Part shown: positions 44,760 through 53,279 of the stretch, piece after piece
Numbering within the stretch: the stretch's first letter is position 1
Layout: every line of letters starts with the position of its first letter
Assembly: GCA_934434555.1 (NCBI GenBank)
Contig: CAKRZX010000012.1
Coordinates: 1 to 64,000, forward strand
Direction: 5' to 3'
Source: an uncultured Clostridia bacterium
Lineage (GTDB): Bacteria; Bacillota; Clostridia; Christensenellales; QALW01
Length of the DNA stretch: 64,000 nucleotides
Position numbers and translations under genes: made by a program
The notes under the pieces: generated by a model
Databases searched by the model: none
What the model was told of the DNA's origin: nothing
The model's input: only the letters and a program-made list of their open reading frames with translations

Positions 44760-44788
44760 AGTATAACATAACACAAGCATAAAGTCAA
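44760..44788 (-). promoter_or_regulatory. Promoter of secreted protein copy 1 operon
   Basis: Minus strand: TTGACT (44783-44788), 17-bp spacer, TATACT (44760-44765). Same layout as three other promoters in this locus. Confidence 0.8.
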
Positions 44789-44822
44789 TACTCTAAATGA
44801 AAAAAATTACAAATAATAAAAA

Positions 44823-46235
44823 TTATCCTTTATCCCAATTTCCTTGCCATACCTGGTCAAGGTCGTTAAAAAACTCATCGCCGGCAAGCCTTGCATGAAT
44901 ATCAAAAGCCACAAGTTTTCCCGTGCCGTTTTCGTCTGCCACGTAGAAAACAAAATTTGCAAAGCGAGCGTCTTCTGGCAGCCCGTATTTCTTGTTAAAT
45001 TCATTGCTTCCCGTTTTCAGGTAACAGGCGCGCTCAATTTTGTAAACATCGCCGTAATCAGTGTTTCGGTAAACTTCAAGCATTGACAGTTCTTTCCCAA
45101 TAAGTCTCGTGTTTTTCGGGTCGAGGGTAAATTTTATATTATATTTTCTCGCGTCCGCAATCATTTCTTCTAAAATTCCTGATTTTTGAAGTGCGGATTT
45201 TAATCCCTCACTGCAATTGTTCAGAAACGAATCAAAATAATTATCGTTCGCAGAACCGCTTAACCCGATGATTTCTTTGTAGCAGGATATCCCTACTTGC
45301 TGTATCTTTCTGCCCGTTGTACCTAATGTGTAGTTATGGCTGTATTTAAGTGAAGAATCAGCCAAAAGCGGCAAACGCAGAAGTTCCTCTCCTTGTCTTA
45401 CTCCCTCTTTGGACGCTGTCATGTAGCGCGTAACGGGTGAATCGCTCAACTTTGAAAAATAGGAATTCCACCCAGCAATTTTGCCTGAGGAATCAAAGAA
45501 AACCATAACTTTGTGACTGCCCAAAGATGCCGAAACCGTCTTTTCGTCGGTATAGGTTGGGTTATACAAAGCGCAATCATTTTCCTTAATATAGGCTGTT
45601 TCAAGATTTTCCATTGAATCGGCAGTAAAGAAAATGTCAAGGTTAATTAAAATACCGTTATACTCTGCACCGTTTTTATCTTCACCGCGAAAAACGGCGC
45701 CGCATACCATGCGGATATCTCCGTTTACCGTTTGCTTTGCGGTTTCAGGCATAAAACTGTCGGTAAGTTTTTCTTTTATGCTTTCAATATATGCGCTTCC
45801 TGCGTCGCTTAAAAGATTGTAGCGGCTTTGGAGATTTTTGTACATTTGTTCACGGTCGTTGTAATATGCGGTGCTGTAAACGGCGCAAAGCCATTCGGCG
45901 GCATTTTTTACGTAACTTTCGGGAATTGTGCCGTCATCATAGAGATATTCTTCGCGGAGTATCTTAATATCGGCAGGTAAATACGATACCGGCGATTTGA
46001 GAGCGTGCATTTCCGACTGTTCCTTGGAAACTTCGCCAACCGGGTCTCCCGCACGACAGTAATCGGTTTTTACTTTCATTTTGAAGTTCACTATGCCGTC
46101 GACAGTTTCGGGTGTGGCGGTTGCATCCGGGGTCGTGACATTGTCAATTAAACCATCGCCGTGAAAATTGCAGCCGGAACACAAAAATACAGCCGATATA
46201 AGCAGAAAAGATAAAAAGATTTTTATATGTTTCAT
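44823..46235 (-). CDS. Lipoprotein B, copy 1
   Basis: A 470-residue lipoprotein with signal peptide MKHIKIFLSFLLISAVFLCSGC, identical to that of copy 2 at 48616. The region from about residue 285 onward, including FNKKYGLPEDARFANFVFYV and VWQGNWDKG, is nearly identical to copy 2, whereas the intervening ~250 residues are strongly diverged. AAGGAGCCCCCAT precedes the ATG. It has its own promoter and is followed by the promoter of the secreted protein operon. Confidence 0.88.
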   Translation of the reverse strand: MKHIKIFLSFLLISAVFLCSGCNFHGDGLIDNVTTPDATATPETVDGIVNFKMKVKTDYCRAGDPVGEVSKEQSEMHALKSPVSYLPADIKILREEYLYDDGTIPESYVKNAAEWLCAVYSTAYYNDREQMYKNLQSRYNLLSDAGSAYIESIKEKLTDSFMPETAKQTVNGDIRMVCGAVFRGEDKNGAEYNGILINLDIFFTADSMENLETAYIKENDCALYNPTYTDEKTVSASLGSHKVMVFFDSSGKIAGWNSYFSKLSDSPVTRYMTASKEGVRQGEELLRLPLLADSSLKYSHNYTLGTTGRKIQQVGISCYKEIIGLSGSANDNYFDSFLNNCSEGLKSALQKSGILEEMIADARKYNIKFTLDPKNTRLIGKELSMLEVYRNTDYGDVYKIERACYLKTGSNEFNKKYGLPEDARFANFVFYVADENGTGKLVAFDIHARLAGDEFFNDLDQVWQGNWDKG

Positions 46236-46354
46236 ATGGGGGCTCCTTTTTTATGAATATTTGCTTGTCAAGTGACAAAATCTGCAACATAAATGAAAAC
46301 CAATTTTACAATATTCTGGCATTCAAATTACAAAAATGTTACAAACACAAGAAA

Positions 46355-46383
46355 AGTATACCATACCCTTACTGCGGCGTCAA
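46355..46383 (-). promoter_or_regulatory. Promoter of lipoprotein B copy 1
   Basis: Minus strand: TTGACG (46378-46383), 17-bp spacer CCGCAGTAAGGGTATGG, TATACT (46355-46360). Confidence 0.82.
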
Positions 46384-46417
46384 TACTCAAATTGAAAAAA
46401 CTTACAAATAATAAAAA

Positions 46418-47827
46418 TTATCCGTTATCCCAATTCCCTTGCCATACCTGGTCAAGGTCATAGTAAGAGTTTTCTTCATCGCCGATTTTCGATGAAATTT
46501 CAAAGCCGACAAGTTTTCCGCTGTCACCGGCAACGTAGAATTTGAAGGTTGTTAACCACTTGTCTTCGGGAAGTCCGTACTTTTTGTTGAACTCGTCACT
46601 TCCCGTTTTTATAAAGCAGGTGCGGTCATAGACGTAAACATCGCCGTAATCGGTGCTGCGGTAAACATAAAGATAGGACTCTTCTTTTTCGGCGGCAGAA
46701 GTGCTTTTCGGGTCAAGGGCGATTTTTATCTTGTATTTTCTCGCGTCAGCAATCATTTCTTTTAAGACTCCTGATTTTTGAAGTGCGGATTTCAAATCAT
46801 CATTGCAATAGTTAAGGAATGTATCAAAATAATTGTCGTCCGCAGAACCGCTTAAACCGCGCAGTTCTCTGTAACAGGATATGGCGGTTTTCTGCGCATT
46901 CTTTCCGGCATCTGTAAGGTAAACGCAGTCGGTATTCTTGAAACTTGAATCCACGGTAAGGGGGGTGGATAGAATTTCTTCACCACGGTTAACACTTGCT
47001 TTCCCCGCAACAAGATAACGTGTAGGCGGGCATGATACAAGGCTTTTGAAAAGTTCACCCCAAGCGGTAAGTTTGCCGTCCTCATCAAAAACAACTACAA
47101 ATTTGGGATTAGCGATATTAGCCGATACGGTTTCGCTGTCCTGGTATCGAAAATTGCACAGAGAGTAACCGGAAGAGGCAATATAATCGGTGCAAAGCGA
47201 TTTGTAGTCTTTTCCTTTAAGGATAATGTTACAAGTTATTTCAGTACCGATATATTCTTTTCCGTCAGAACCTTCAAGTTTAATTAAATGACCACTGGAA
47301 AAAAAACGGTACATGCTGTTGGCGAAACTGAGTTCCTGAACAACATCTTTTGGCATAAATCTTTTAATCAGTTCTGACTCATTTTGCTTTACATATTCGG
47401 TTAAACTGTCGCTTAGATTTTCGTATCGGTATTCAAGGTTCTTTTTCATTTGCTCCACATCTGAATAAAGAGACGTGGCATACAGGGCTGCAAGCCAATC
47501 AGCGGCCTTTGTAACATTTTTTTCGTCAATATCACCCTCAAAAAGTTGCTTTGCTGCCGTGACAGTAAAATCAAGGGGGGAATACCAAACAATTTCTTTT
47601 TGCCTTGCATATGCATTGTTCGGAGATTCAACATCATCACCACGGGAAGAATGCAAAAGACTGTAATAATGAAATTCACAAAGATTTTTGTAAGAAATAA
47701 TCCCGTCGTCACCGACAACAGGTGTTGCCTGTGACGGCGGGGTGGGGGTAGCGGAGTTACCGGTACAGCCTGAAAATATAAGGGCTGATAAAAGTGTAAG
47801 GGATAATAAAGATTTAAGGCGTTTCAT
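46418..47827 (-). CDS. Lipoprotein A, copy 2
   Basis: A 469-residue lipoprotein (lipobox LIFSGC, linker TPTPPSQAT). About 560 bp at its 3' end match copy 1 (42590) almost base for base, while the 5' half differs at many positions. It follows the secreted protein copy 2 gene by 84 bases and should be co-transcribed with it. Unlike copy 1 it is not followed by permease genes but by the promoter of lipoprotein B copy 1, so this unit ends here. Confidence 0.88.
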   Translation of the reverse strand: MKRLKSLLSLTLLSALIFSGCTGNSATPTPPSQATPVVGDDGIISYKNLCEFHYYSLLHSSRGDDVESPNNAYARQKEIVWYSPLDFTVTAAKQLFEGDIDEKNVTKAADWLAALYATSLYSDVEQMKKNLEYRYENLSDSLTEYVKQNESELIKRFMPKDVVQELSFANSMYRFFSSGHLIKLEGSDGKEYIGTEITCNIILKGKDYKSLCTDYIASSGYSLCNFRYQDSETVSANIANPKFVVVFDEDGKLTAWGELFKSLVSCPPTRYLVAGKASVNRGEEILSTPLTVDSSFKNTDCVYLTDAGKNAQKTAISCYRELRGLSGSADDNYFDTFLNYCNDDLKSALQKSGVLKEMIADARKYKIKIALDPKSTSAAEKEESYLYVYRSTDYGDVYVYDRTCFIKTGSDEFNKKYGLPEDKWLTTFKFYVAGDSGKLVGFEISSKIGDEENSYYDLDQVWQGNWDNG

Positions 47828-47911
47828 ATGGGGGCTCCTTTTTGCTGTTTATATATATAACCGAGGGGCGGTGCTGTTTAAGGAACTATTGCTTAATTCC
47901 TGTAAAGTGAC

Positions 47912-48412
47912 TTACCCAAGGGCCTCTGCATCCGGGCACCATGTCCCGTGGCTTACGGACATACCGGCAGACATTGACCCCATACAGCCTTTGATATGCA
48001 ATCTGTTTTTGTAGCCTTTTGTACCGTAGGTGTCATAATACTCAACCTCTGTGTCCTTTCTTGTATCGCTGTTGAAGTATCCGTACTGTGTTGCTTCTTC
48101 GCCGTCACTTACGCAATACACGTGCCAACTTATCCAACCGCCGTTGTGGCTTGTTATTGTAAGGGCGTTGTTACCTGCATAGCGATTTGAGGTCCGTTTG
48201 TATCGTGCAACGGGATATATAACATCGGCGTTCCATTCGTAGAGTTCCGGACTTGATACACCGTATCTGCCAATATCATAGGTCACGTTAGCGCTTGCAA
48301 TGGGCTCTTCGTCAACGTTTTCTGTTTTACTGTCAATAGCGCCAACACAGAAAACGGATACGATAGCGGCAATAAAAACACCGCCGAGCAAAATTCTGAT
48401 AGATTTTTTCAT
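47912..48412 (-). CDS. Small secreted protein, copy 2
   Basis: A 166-residue paralogue of the gene at 44098 with the same signal peptide plan (RILLGGVFIAAIVSVFCVGA), the shared NVTYDIGRYGVSSPELYEWNA and four-cysteine C-terminal region (HVYCVSD, KGCMGSMSAG, GTWCPD). The ATG at 48412 has AAAGGAGGA upstream; the longer frame to 48523 is not supported. Differences cluster in the loop after GYFNSDT and in the region after the signal peptide. Partly degenerate inverted repeats flank it, as for copy 1. Confidence 0.8.
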   Translation of the reverse strand: MKKSIRILLGGVFIAAIVSVFCVGAIDSKTENVDEEPIASANVTYDIGRYGVSSPELYEWNADVIYPVARYKRTSNRYAGNNALTITSHNGGWISWHVYCVSDGEEATQYGYFNSDTRKDTEVEYYDTYGTKGYKNRLHIKGCMGSMSAGMSVSHGTWCPDAEALG

Positions 48413-48551
48413 TAAAAATCCTCCTTTGATAAAATATATTGTTGTTAGCCGCCCCTTGCGGTCATATTTTCTTGCCTGATGTAACTTAAATGAAATCAAA
48501 ATAGGCGATATTCCAATAATCAAATTACAAAAATATTACAATCACAAAATA

Positions 48552-48580
48552 AGTATATCATACCTTTACTGCGGTGTCAA
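48552..48580 (-). promoter_or_regulatory. Promoter of secreted protein copy 2 operon
   Basis: Minus strand: TTGACA (48575-48580), 17-bp spacer CCGCAGTAAAGGTATGA, TATACT (48552-48557), identical to the promoter of lipoprotein B copy 2. Confidence 0.85.
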
Positions 48581-48615
48581 TACTGAAATTGAGAAAATTT
48601 ACCGTAAAATAAAAA

Positions 48616-50061
48616 TTATCCGTTATCCCAATTTCCTTGCCATACCTGGTCAAGGTCATTAAAAAACTCATCTCCGGCAAGCCTTGCATGAATATCAAAA
48701 GCCACAAGTTTTCCCGTGCCGTTTTCATCTGCCACGTAGAAAACAAAATTTGCAAAGCGAGCGTCTTCTGGCAGCCCGTATTTCTTGTTAAATTCGTTGC
48801 TTCCCGTTTTCAGGTAACAGGCGCGCGTAATTTTATAAACATCGCCGTAATCAGTGTTTCGGTAGACTTCGAGCATAGACAGTTCTTTATCAACAATTCC
48901 CGTGCTTTTCGGGTCAAGAGTGAATTTTATCTTGTATTTTCTCGCGTCAGCAATCATTTCTTCTAAAATTCCTGATTTTTGCAGTGCGGACTTTAATTCC
49001 TCACTGCAATTGTTCAGGAACGAATCGAAATAATTATCGTTCGCCGAACCGCTTAACCCGATGATTTCTTTGTAACAGGATATTCCTACTTGCTGTATCT
49101 TTCTGCCCGTTGTGCCTAATGTGTATTCCTTTGAATACTTAAATAATGGGTCAATTTCCAATGAAATTTGCAATTTTTCAGTGTTCGACACAACCCCGTT
49201 TTTTGTTGCATACAGGTATCGTGTTTCAGGGAAAAAACTTGCTTTTGTCCAAAGTTCTGCCCAAGAGCAGATTTCATTATTCTCGTTAAAAAGAACCAAA
49301 AAGTATGTTTCGCCGCCGATATCGGCATGGACAGAACCGTTTTCTTCATACTTGACGGAGTCAATATAATAGTCGTTTTCTTTTATGTAGGAAGTTTGCA
49401 ATTCATTGCGCCTGTTTGCTCGCAAATTGATGGAATTCTGCAATAGAATGCCGTTATATACATTGCCGCTTTTGTCTTTGTAATGCAAGATTTCTCCGTT
49501 GTAAGAGAAAATCAAAGAAATGCTTTTTTTCGTTTCTTTATCATAATAGGTGCGGACAGAGGGGAGCGTTTGACGGAATGAGCCGGGCATAAACGTGTCG
49601 GGCAAACTTTCACTCTCCGATATATATGTTTTTAATTCGGAACTTAAAAACGATTCCCGTGTTTTCAGGTTTCTGGTCATTTGCTCTTTATCCGCATAAT
49701 TTGCGGTGTTATAAACAATGTAGAGCCATTCGGCGGCTTTGCTGATTACAGATGTGTCTATATCTTCTTCTGTGACTTTTTCGTCGTCAATGTATTCAAA
49801 TTCTTTTTCTTGCGAATGCCATACGGGGGATATGGTCAACGCATATATTTCGCTTTTATTTACTTTGCTTTTCTCTCTTGCAAAAGACATGTAAGGCATA
49901 CACGTGTATTTGACTATGCCATTTTCATCGGCTGGGGCGGTTGGCAACGGTTCGGGGGTCGTGACATTGTCAATTAAATCGTCGCTGCGAGAATTGCAGC
50001 CGGAACACAAAAATACAGCCGATATAAGCAGAAAAGATAAAAAGATTTTTATATGTTTCAT
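48616..50061 (-). CDS. Lipoprotein B, copy 2
   Basis: A 481-residue lipoprotein with the same signal peptide as copy 1 and about the same last 185 residues (few substitutions, ending VWQGNWDNG). The middle ~250 residues share only short motifs with copy 1. The untranslated region just upstream (about 45 bases after the promoter side of the ribosome site) is also identical to that of copy 1. It is the first gene of the locus in transcription order. Confidence 0.88.
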   Translation of the reverse strand: MKHIKIFLSFLLISAVFLCSGCNSRSDDLIDNVTTPEPLPTAPADENGIVKYTCMPYMSFAREKSKVNKSEIYALTISPVWHSQEKEFEYIDDEKVTEEDIDTSVISKAAEWLYIVYNTANYADKEQMTRNLKTRESFLSSELKTYISESESLPDTFMPGSFRQTLPSVRTYYDKETKKSISLIFSYNGEILHYKDKSGNVYNGILLQNSINLRANRRNELQTSYIKENDYYIDSVKYEENGSVHADIGGETYFLVLFNENNEICSWAELWTKASFFPETRYLYATKNGVVSNTEKLQISLEIDPLFKYSKEYTLGTTGRKIQQVGISCYKEIIGLSGSANDNYFDSFLNNCSEELKSALQKSGILEEMIADARKYKIKFTLDPKSTGIVDKELSMLEVYRNTDYGDVYKITRACYLKTGSNEFNKKYGLPEDARFANFVFYVADENGTGKLVAFDIHARLAGDEFFNDLDQVWQGNWDNG

Positions 50062-50192
50062 ATGGGGGCTCCTTTTTTATGAATATTTGCTTGTCAAGTG
50101 ACAAAATATGCGAAAACAATTGCAATATAAATGAAAATTAAAACGACGAAATTCCAATAATCAAATTACAAAAATATTACAATCACAAGATA

Positions 50193-50221
50193 AGTATATC
50201 ATACCTTTACTGCGGTGTCAA
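50193..50221 (-). promoter_or_regulatory. Promoter of lipoprotein B copy 2
   Basis: Minus strand: TTGACA (50216-50221), 17-bp spacer, TATACT (50193-50198). Confidence 0.85.
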
Positions 50222-50307
50222 TACTCAAATTGAGAAAATTTACCGTAAAATAAAAATAAAGAAAACGGCGATTTGCCGGTTAAAAATATGAAAATAACAG
50301 GAAACTG

Positions 50308-50336
50308 AAAAACAGAGCGTCCGCGTGAACGCTCTG
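50308..50336 (-). terminator. Intrinsic terminator of the M23-like gene
   Basis: Minus strand: CAGAGCGT / ACGCTCTG stem with an eight-base loop followed by TTTTT. Confidence 0.85.
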
Positions 50337-50348
50337 CGTTGTAAATTG

Positions 50349-52652
50349 TTATTCGCCGTCGGTGACTTCCGGGGCGGGGTCGGTGACCTCGGGCGCGGGA
50401 GTTGTAGCCGCAGGCGGTTCGTCTGTTTCGCCGGGTTCAGGTGTTGGCTCGGGTTCGGAAGTGGGGTCGGTAGGCGTTTCTTCCGGTTCCGGAGTAATAT
50501 CGGGAGTGCTGTCGGGGGTCTCATCAGGTGTAGTATCGGGAGTGCCGTCGGGCGTTTCGTCAGGAGTGACCTCGGGGGTAACTTCCGGCGGTGGAGTTAT
50601 GGGCTTGACGTTATCTCTGTTTCCTGACGGATCTTCGCTCGGCGGAGCCGGGGTAGTATCAGGTTCGGTAACCGTATGCGCGCGGTTGTCCTTTACAAGG
50701 CGCGGAACGTTTTCATCACAATCGATAGCCACGTCTCTCCAAAGTCCGGTTGCGGGGTCAAGCATCTGCTTTTTAAGAGACTGAATATTTATTCTGCAAA
50801 GGTCGGTGCCCGAACCGTCAATGTTGGTGTGATAGTACAGCCAGCCACCGGAATACGTAATGTCGGAACAAAGGGTGTCGCCTGTAAGTTTATATACGCC
50901 GTCACGGCCGGGGAATGTAATATACAGCGCCGAACCGTCATTTACGTTTGAGAACACGATATAACCGCGCCCCGCATATACATTATAATATGCCGCGGGA
51001 ATAATCGGCTGTGCCGCCGCCTCGTTGATTTCCGCCAAAGATGTCGCAAAGCAGTTTTTGTCGGGATAATACACACGGTAGCAGAGTTGCGAATCGTAGA
51101 TAAACGGACGGTCGGAACGGACTGAGATAAGTTGAACATCTTCGCCTGTTTCGGTGTTAAAGCGGCGAATACGCTCTTTTTTAGTCTTTGCGCCCATTGT
51201 GTAGAAAATCCAGCCGTCATAGTAGAACGGGTTTTCTATATCGCCTTTGCGCAAAAGAGTTTTTTCCGTGCCGTCGGTGCGAACTTTGTACAGCGTGCCG
51301 TTTTCAGCTTCGTTGGCGTAAAAAAGCCAGTTGTTTGCGGCAATAATAAACTTGCTCGCGTTCGCCTCAACCACCTTTGCCGAGGCACTGCCGTCACAGG
51401 CAGTTTTCATTAAGTGGCCGGATTCGTCAAGGTTGGAATAGTACAGCCACCCGTCGGAATAGTTAAGATTTTTTGCCTTGCACCGGGCAAGAACGGTCCT
51501 CTTTGTGCCGTCCGGGCGCGAAGAACATATGGTATTGTTAACCGAGTCAATATAATAAATCCAGTTTCCTACGGTAACAACACAGCCGCTGTTCTGGGCA
51601 TTAAATGCGTTTGTGCCAAGTTCGGTAAAGGAGTCGTAAGTGCTTTCTTCCTTTTGGGTCAGACCGTAAAGGTCAGCGATAATAAGCGGGTCATAGTTGT
51701 TGATGCGTGAATATTCCTGTTTCTTTGAAAAACTCTGGTATTTTGCCGCCTTGCCGCCTTGCAGTTCAAGGTGAAGCTGCGTGTCGCCGTCAGGCTCACC
51801 CGCACTTCCGCCGTAGCCAAGCAAATCACCCTGTTTGACTTCACCGCCGTTTTCAAAAATCGACTGCGCGGGTGAAACATCCTGACCGTGAAGAATCAGA
51901 AGTGATAAATCGTTAAATTCATCATATATAATAATGGTATGGTAGTCGTCTTTGTCGCCGGCATAAACAATTCTACCGCTTATGGGCGAATAAAAAGGTC
52001 TGCCGTCGCGGGTTGTGAAGTCAACGCCCGTGTGAAGATAGCCTTCAAGGAGCCCATAAGAGTAGGTGGTAAGGTAGCCCTGAATAATATAACCGTACGA
52101 ACTGCCGTAATAACTTGTCCTTGCGGAACGGAACAGGTTTGACGCCAGACGTACTGCCCTGTCCTCTTCAAGGGTGGGGTCCTCTTCATTATAAAATACG
52201 CCGTCGTCATACTGGTCGGGATTGCTCTCGCCGTAGATTATCCCCGGTACGTAGGGATAGAATTTTGAACTTGTCACATATCCGTGCTGGTCGGTGGTAA
52301 CAAGCATAATGTTTCGGCAGTCGGTATCGGAAATCGTGTCGCCGTCTTTAATTTCACGCCACGAAGACGCATTGTAGCCCTTTTTTATTTCGGGAATTTC
52401 ACCGTTCTCGCCGCAGGCAAGATAACGGAAAACCGCCTCGGAATTACACCTGAAAATAAGGTCGCCCGCTTTGTAGGGCGCCTCACTGACGCCGTAAAGC
52501 AACATACTTGCCGGGTCCTCTATGCTTGGGATATTGATTTCATCTTTCGGGCGCCCGAAGCGTTTGAACCCATCGGAGAATATTCCCACAATTATGGTTA
52601 CAGCCGCCAAAGCCGCCGCGCCGATTATTATATAAGCATTGCGTTTTTTCAT
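50349..52652 (-). CDS. M23-like metallopeptidase-fold protein with DUF5050 propeller and Pro/Thr/Asp tail
   Basis: A 767-residue membrane-anchored exported protein. One N-terminal helix (AYIIIGAAALAAVTIIVGIF) precedes an M23/LytM-like domain with HTGVDFTT (zinc His and Asp), SLLILHGQDV and TQLHLELQ. The HxH motif of M23 enzymes reads QLH here, so the zinc histidine is kept but the catalytic one is glutamine. Then come repeats of a DUF5050-type beta-propeller (DGWLYYSNLDESG, NNWLFYANEAENG, DGWIFYT) and a ~80-residue low-complexity tail of TPD/TPE/PTP units. The ATG at 52652 follows AGAGG. It probably binds or cuts peptidoglycan; activity is doubtful. Confidence 0.85.
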   Translation of the reverse strand: MKKRNAYIIIGAAALAAVTIIVGIFSDGFKRFGRPKDEINIPSIEDPASMLLYGVSEAPYKAGDLIFRCNSEAVFRYLACGENGEIPEIKKGYNASSWREIKDGDTISDTDCRNIMLVTTDQHGYVTSSKFYPYVPGIIYGESNPDQYDDGVFYNEEDPTLEEDRAVRLASNLFRSARTSYYGSSYGYIIQGYLTTYSYGLLEGYLHTGVDFTTRDGRPFYSPISGRIVYAGDKDDYHTIIIYDEFNDLSLLILHGQDVSPAQSIFENGGEVKQGDLLGYGGSAGEPDGDTQLHLELQGGKAAKYQSFSKKQEYSRINNYDPLIIADLYGLTQKEESTYDSFTELGTNAFNAQNSGCVVTVGNWIYYIDSVNNTICSSRPDGTKRTVLARCKAKNLNYSDGWLYYSNLDESGHLMKTACDGSASAKVVEANASKFIIAANNWLFYANEAENGTLYKVRTDGTEKTLLRKGDIENPFYYDGWIFYTMGAKTKKERIRRFNTETGEDVQLISVRSDRPFIYDSQLCYRVYYPDKNCFATSLAEINEAAAQPIIPAAYYNVYAGRGYIVFSNVNDGSALYITFPGRDGVYKLTGDTLCSDITYSGGWLYYHTNIDGSGTDLCRINIQSLKKQMLDPATGLWRDVAIDCDENVPRLVKDNRAHTVTEPDTTPAPPSEDPSGNRDNVKPITPPPEVTPEVTPDETPDGTPDTTPDETPDSTPDITPEPEETPTDPTSEPEPTPEPGETDEPPAATTPAPEVTDPAPEVTDGE

Positions 52653-52753
52653 TCTGTTACCTCTTGACACTTATCTGATTGTTATTATACATCATTTGCG
52701 CAGATTTTACAATACATTATTTTTGTCCGCGGGCATAGTTCATCAAAATTTCG

Positions 52754-52781
52754 TAAAAAATAAGGACGTTTTACCGCCCTT
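52754..52781 (-). terminator. Intrinsic terminator of the gene at 52780
   Basis: Minus strand: AAGGGCG / CGTCCTT stem (one G-T pair) around GTAAAA, then ATTTTTT; it overlaps the stop codon. Confidence 0.7.
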
Positions 52782-53214
52782 ATAAATATCCCTGTATATC
52801 TTTTGAGAGTTTTTCTTCAAGAGAAATCAGCCGCTTTGTTATATCTTTGCTCTTTTCGTCCGCCGCCTTGTACATATTAAGATATCGGCTTAAAGATTTT
52901 ACGCCCATATTGCAGCCGTCGGTCATCAAATCGGCGATTGTTTCATCTGTCGGGTCCATCATAACCTCAAACTTTGTTTTCATTTTGGCCATTGCGTCGC
53001 TTATTGGTGCAGGCGGCTTACTCCCAACGTTATAACTTTCAAGCAGTTTTTCCGATTCCTCTTTAAGTTTTTCGTGTTCGCGGCGGCACGCGTTAAGCCG
53101 CGTTTTCAGTCCGTCGGATTCCACGGAATCGAAAACGTTATTTATCGCGTCAACGCCCATTTTTATTCCGGCGTCACACTCGCGCAGCAGACGCACGGTG
53201 TCCTGTTCTGTCAT
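52780..53214 (-). CDS. Small helical protein of unknown function
   Basis: A 144-residue, all-helical, soluble protein: DTVRLLRECDAGIKMGVDAI, RREHEKLKEESEKLLESYN and SKDITKRLISLEEKLSKDI. It looks like a four-helix bundle of the kind annotated near ferritin-like or DUF2383-type proteins, without evident metal ligands. The ATG at 53214 has AAGGAG seven bases upstream; the frame open to 53265 is not needed. Function unknown. Confidence 0.75.
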   Translation of the reverse strand: MTEQDTVRLLRECDAGIKMGVDAINNVFDSVESDGLKTRLNACRREHEKLKEESEKLLESYNVGSKPPAPISDAMAKMKTKFEVMMDPTDETIADLMTDGCNMGVKSLSRYLNMYKAADEKSKDITKRLISLEEKLSKDIQGYL

Positions 53215-53279
53215 ACCTTTGCTCCTTTTTTGAGTTTTACAATAAGTTTTCCCCCTGAAAAACAAAGTATGCAGAATTT

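Larger units (their letters stand above)
42590..50221 (-). repeat. Tandem duplication of a three-gene cassette
   Basis: Order on the minus strand: promoter, lipoprotein B, promoter, secreted protein, lipoprotein A; then the same again. Unit 2 spans about 50221-46418 and unit 1 about 46383-42590, each close to 3.8 kb. Corresponding genes are paralogues of nearly equal length, and corresponding promoters match. Confidence 0.85.

Noticed and set aside
42590..50221. CRISPR array or phase-variable shufflon explanation for the repeated DNA
   Set aside because: Repeats are whole genes and promoters in direct orientation without short regular spacers; no invertase gene or inverted gene copies were seen.
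50325..50784. Long open frames on the plus strand rich in Gly, Ser and Val opposite the TPD/TPE tail
   Set aside because: They are antisense shadows of the low-complexity tail of the M23-like protein; no ribosome site or domain.
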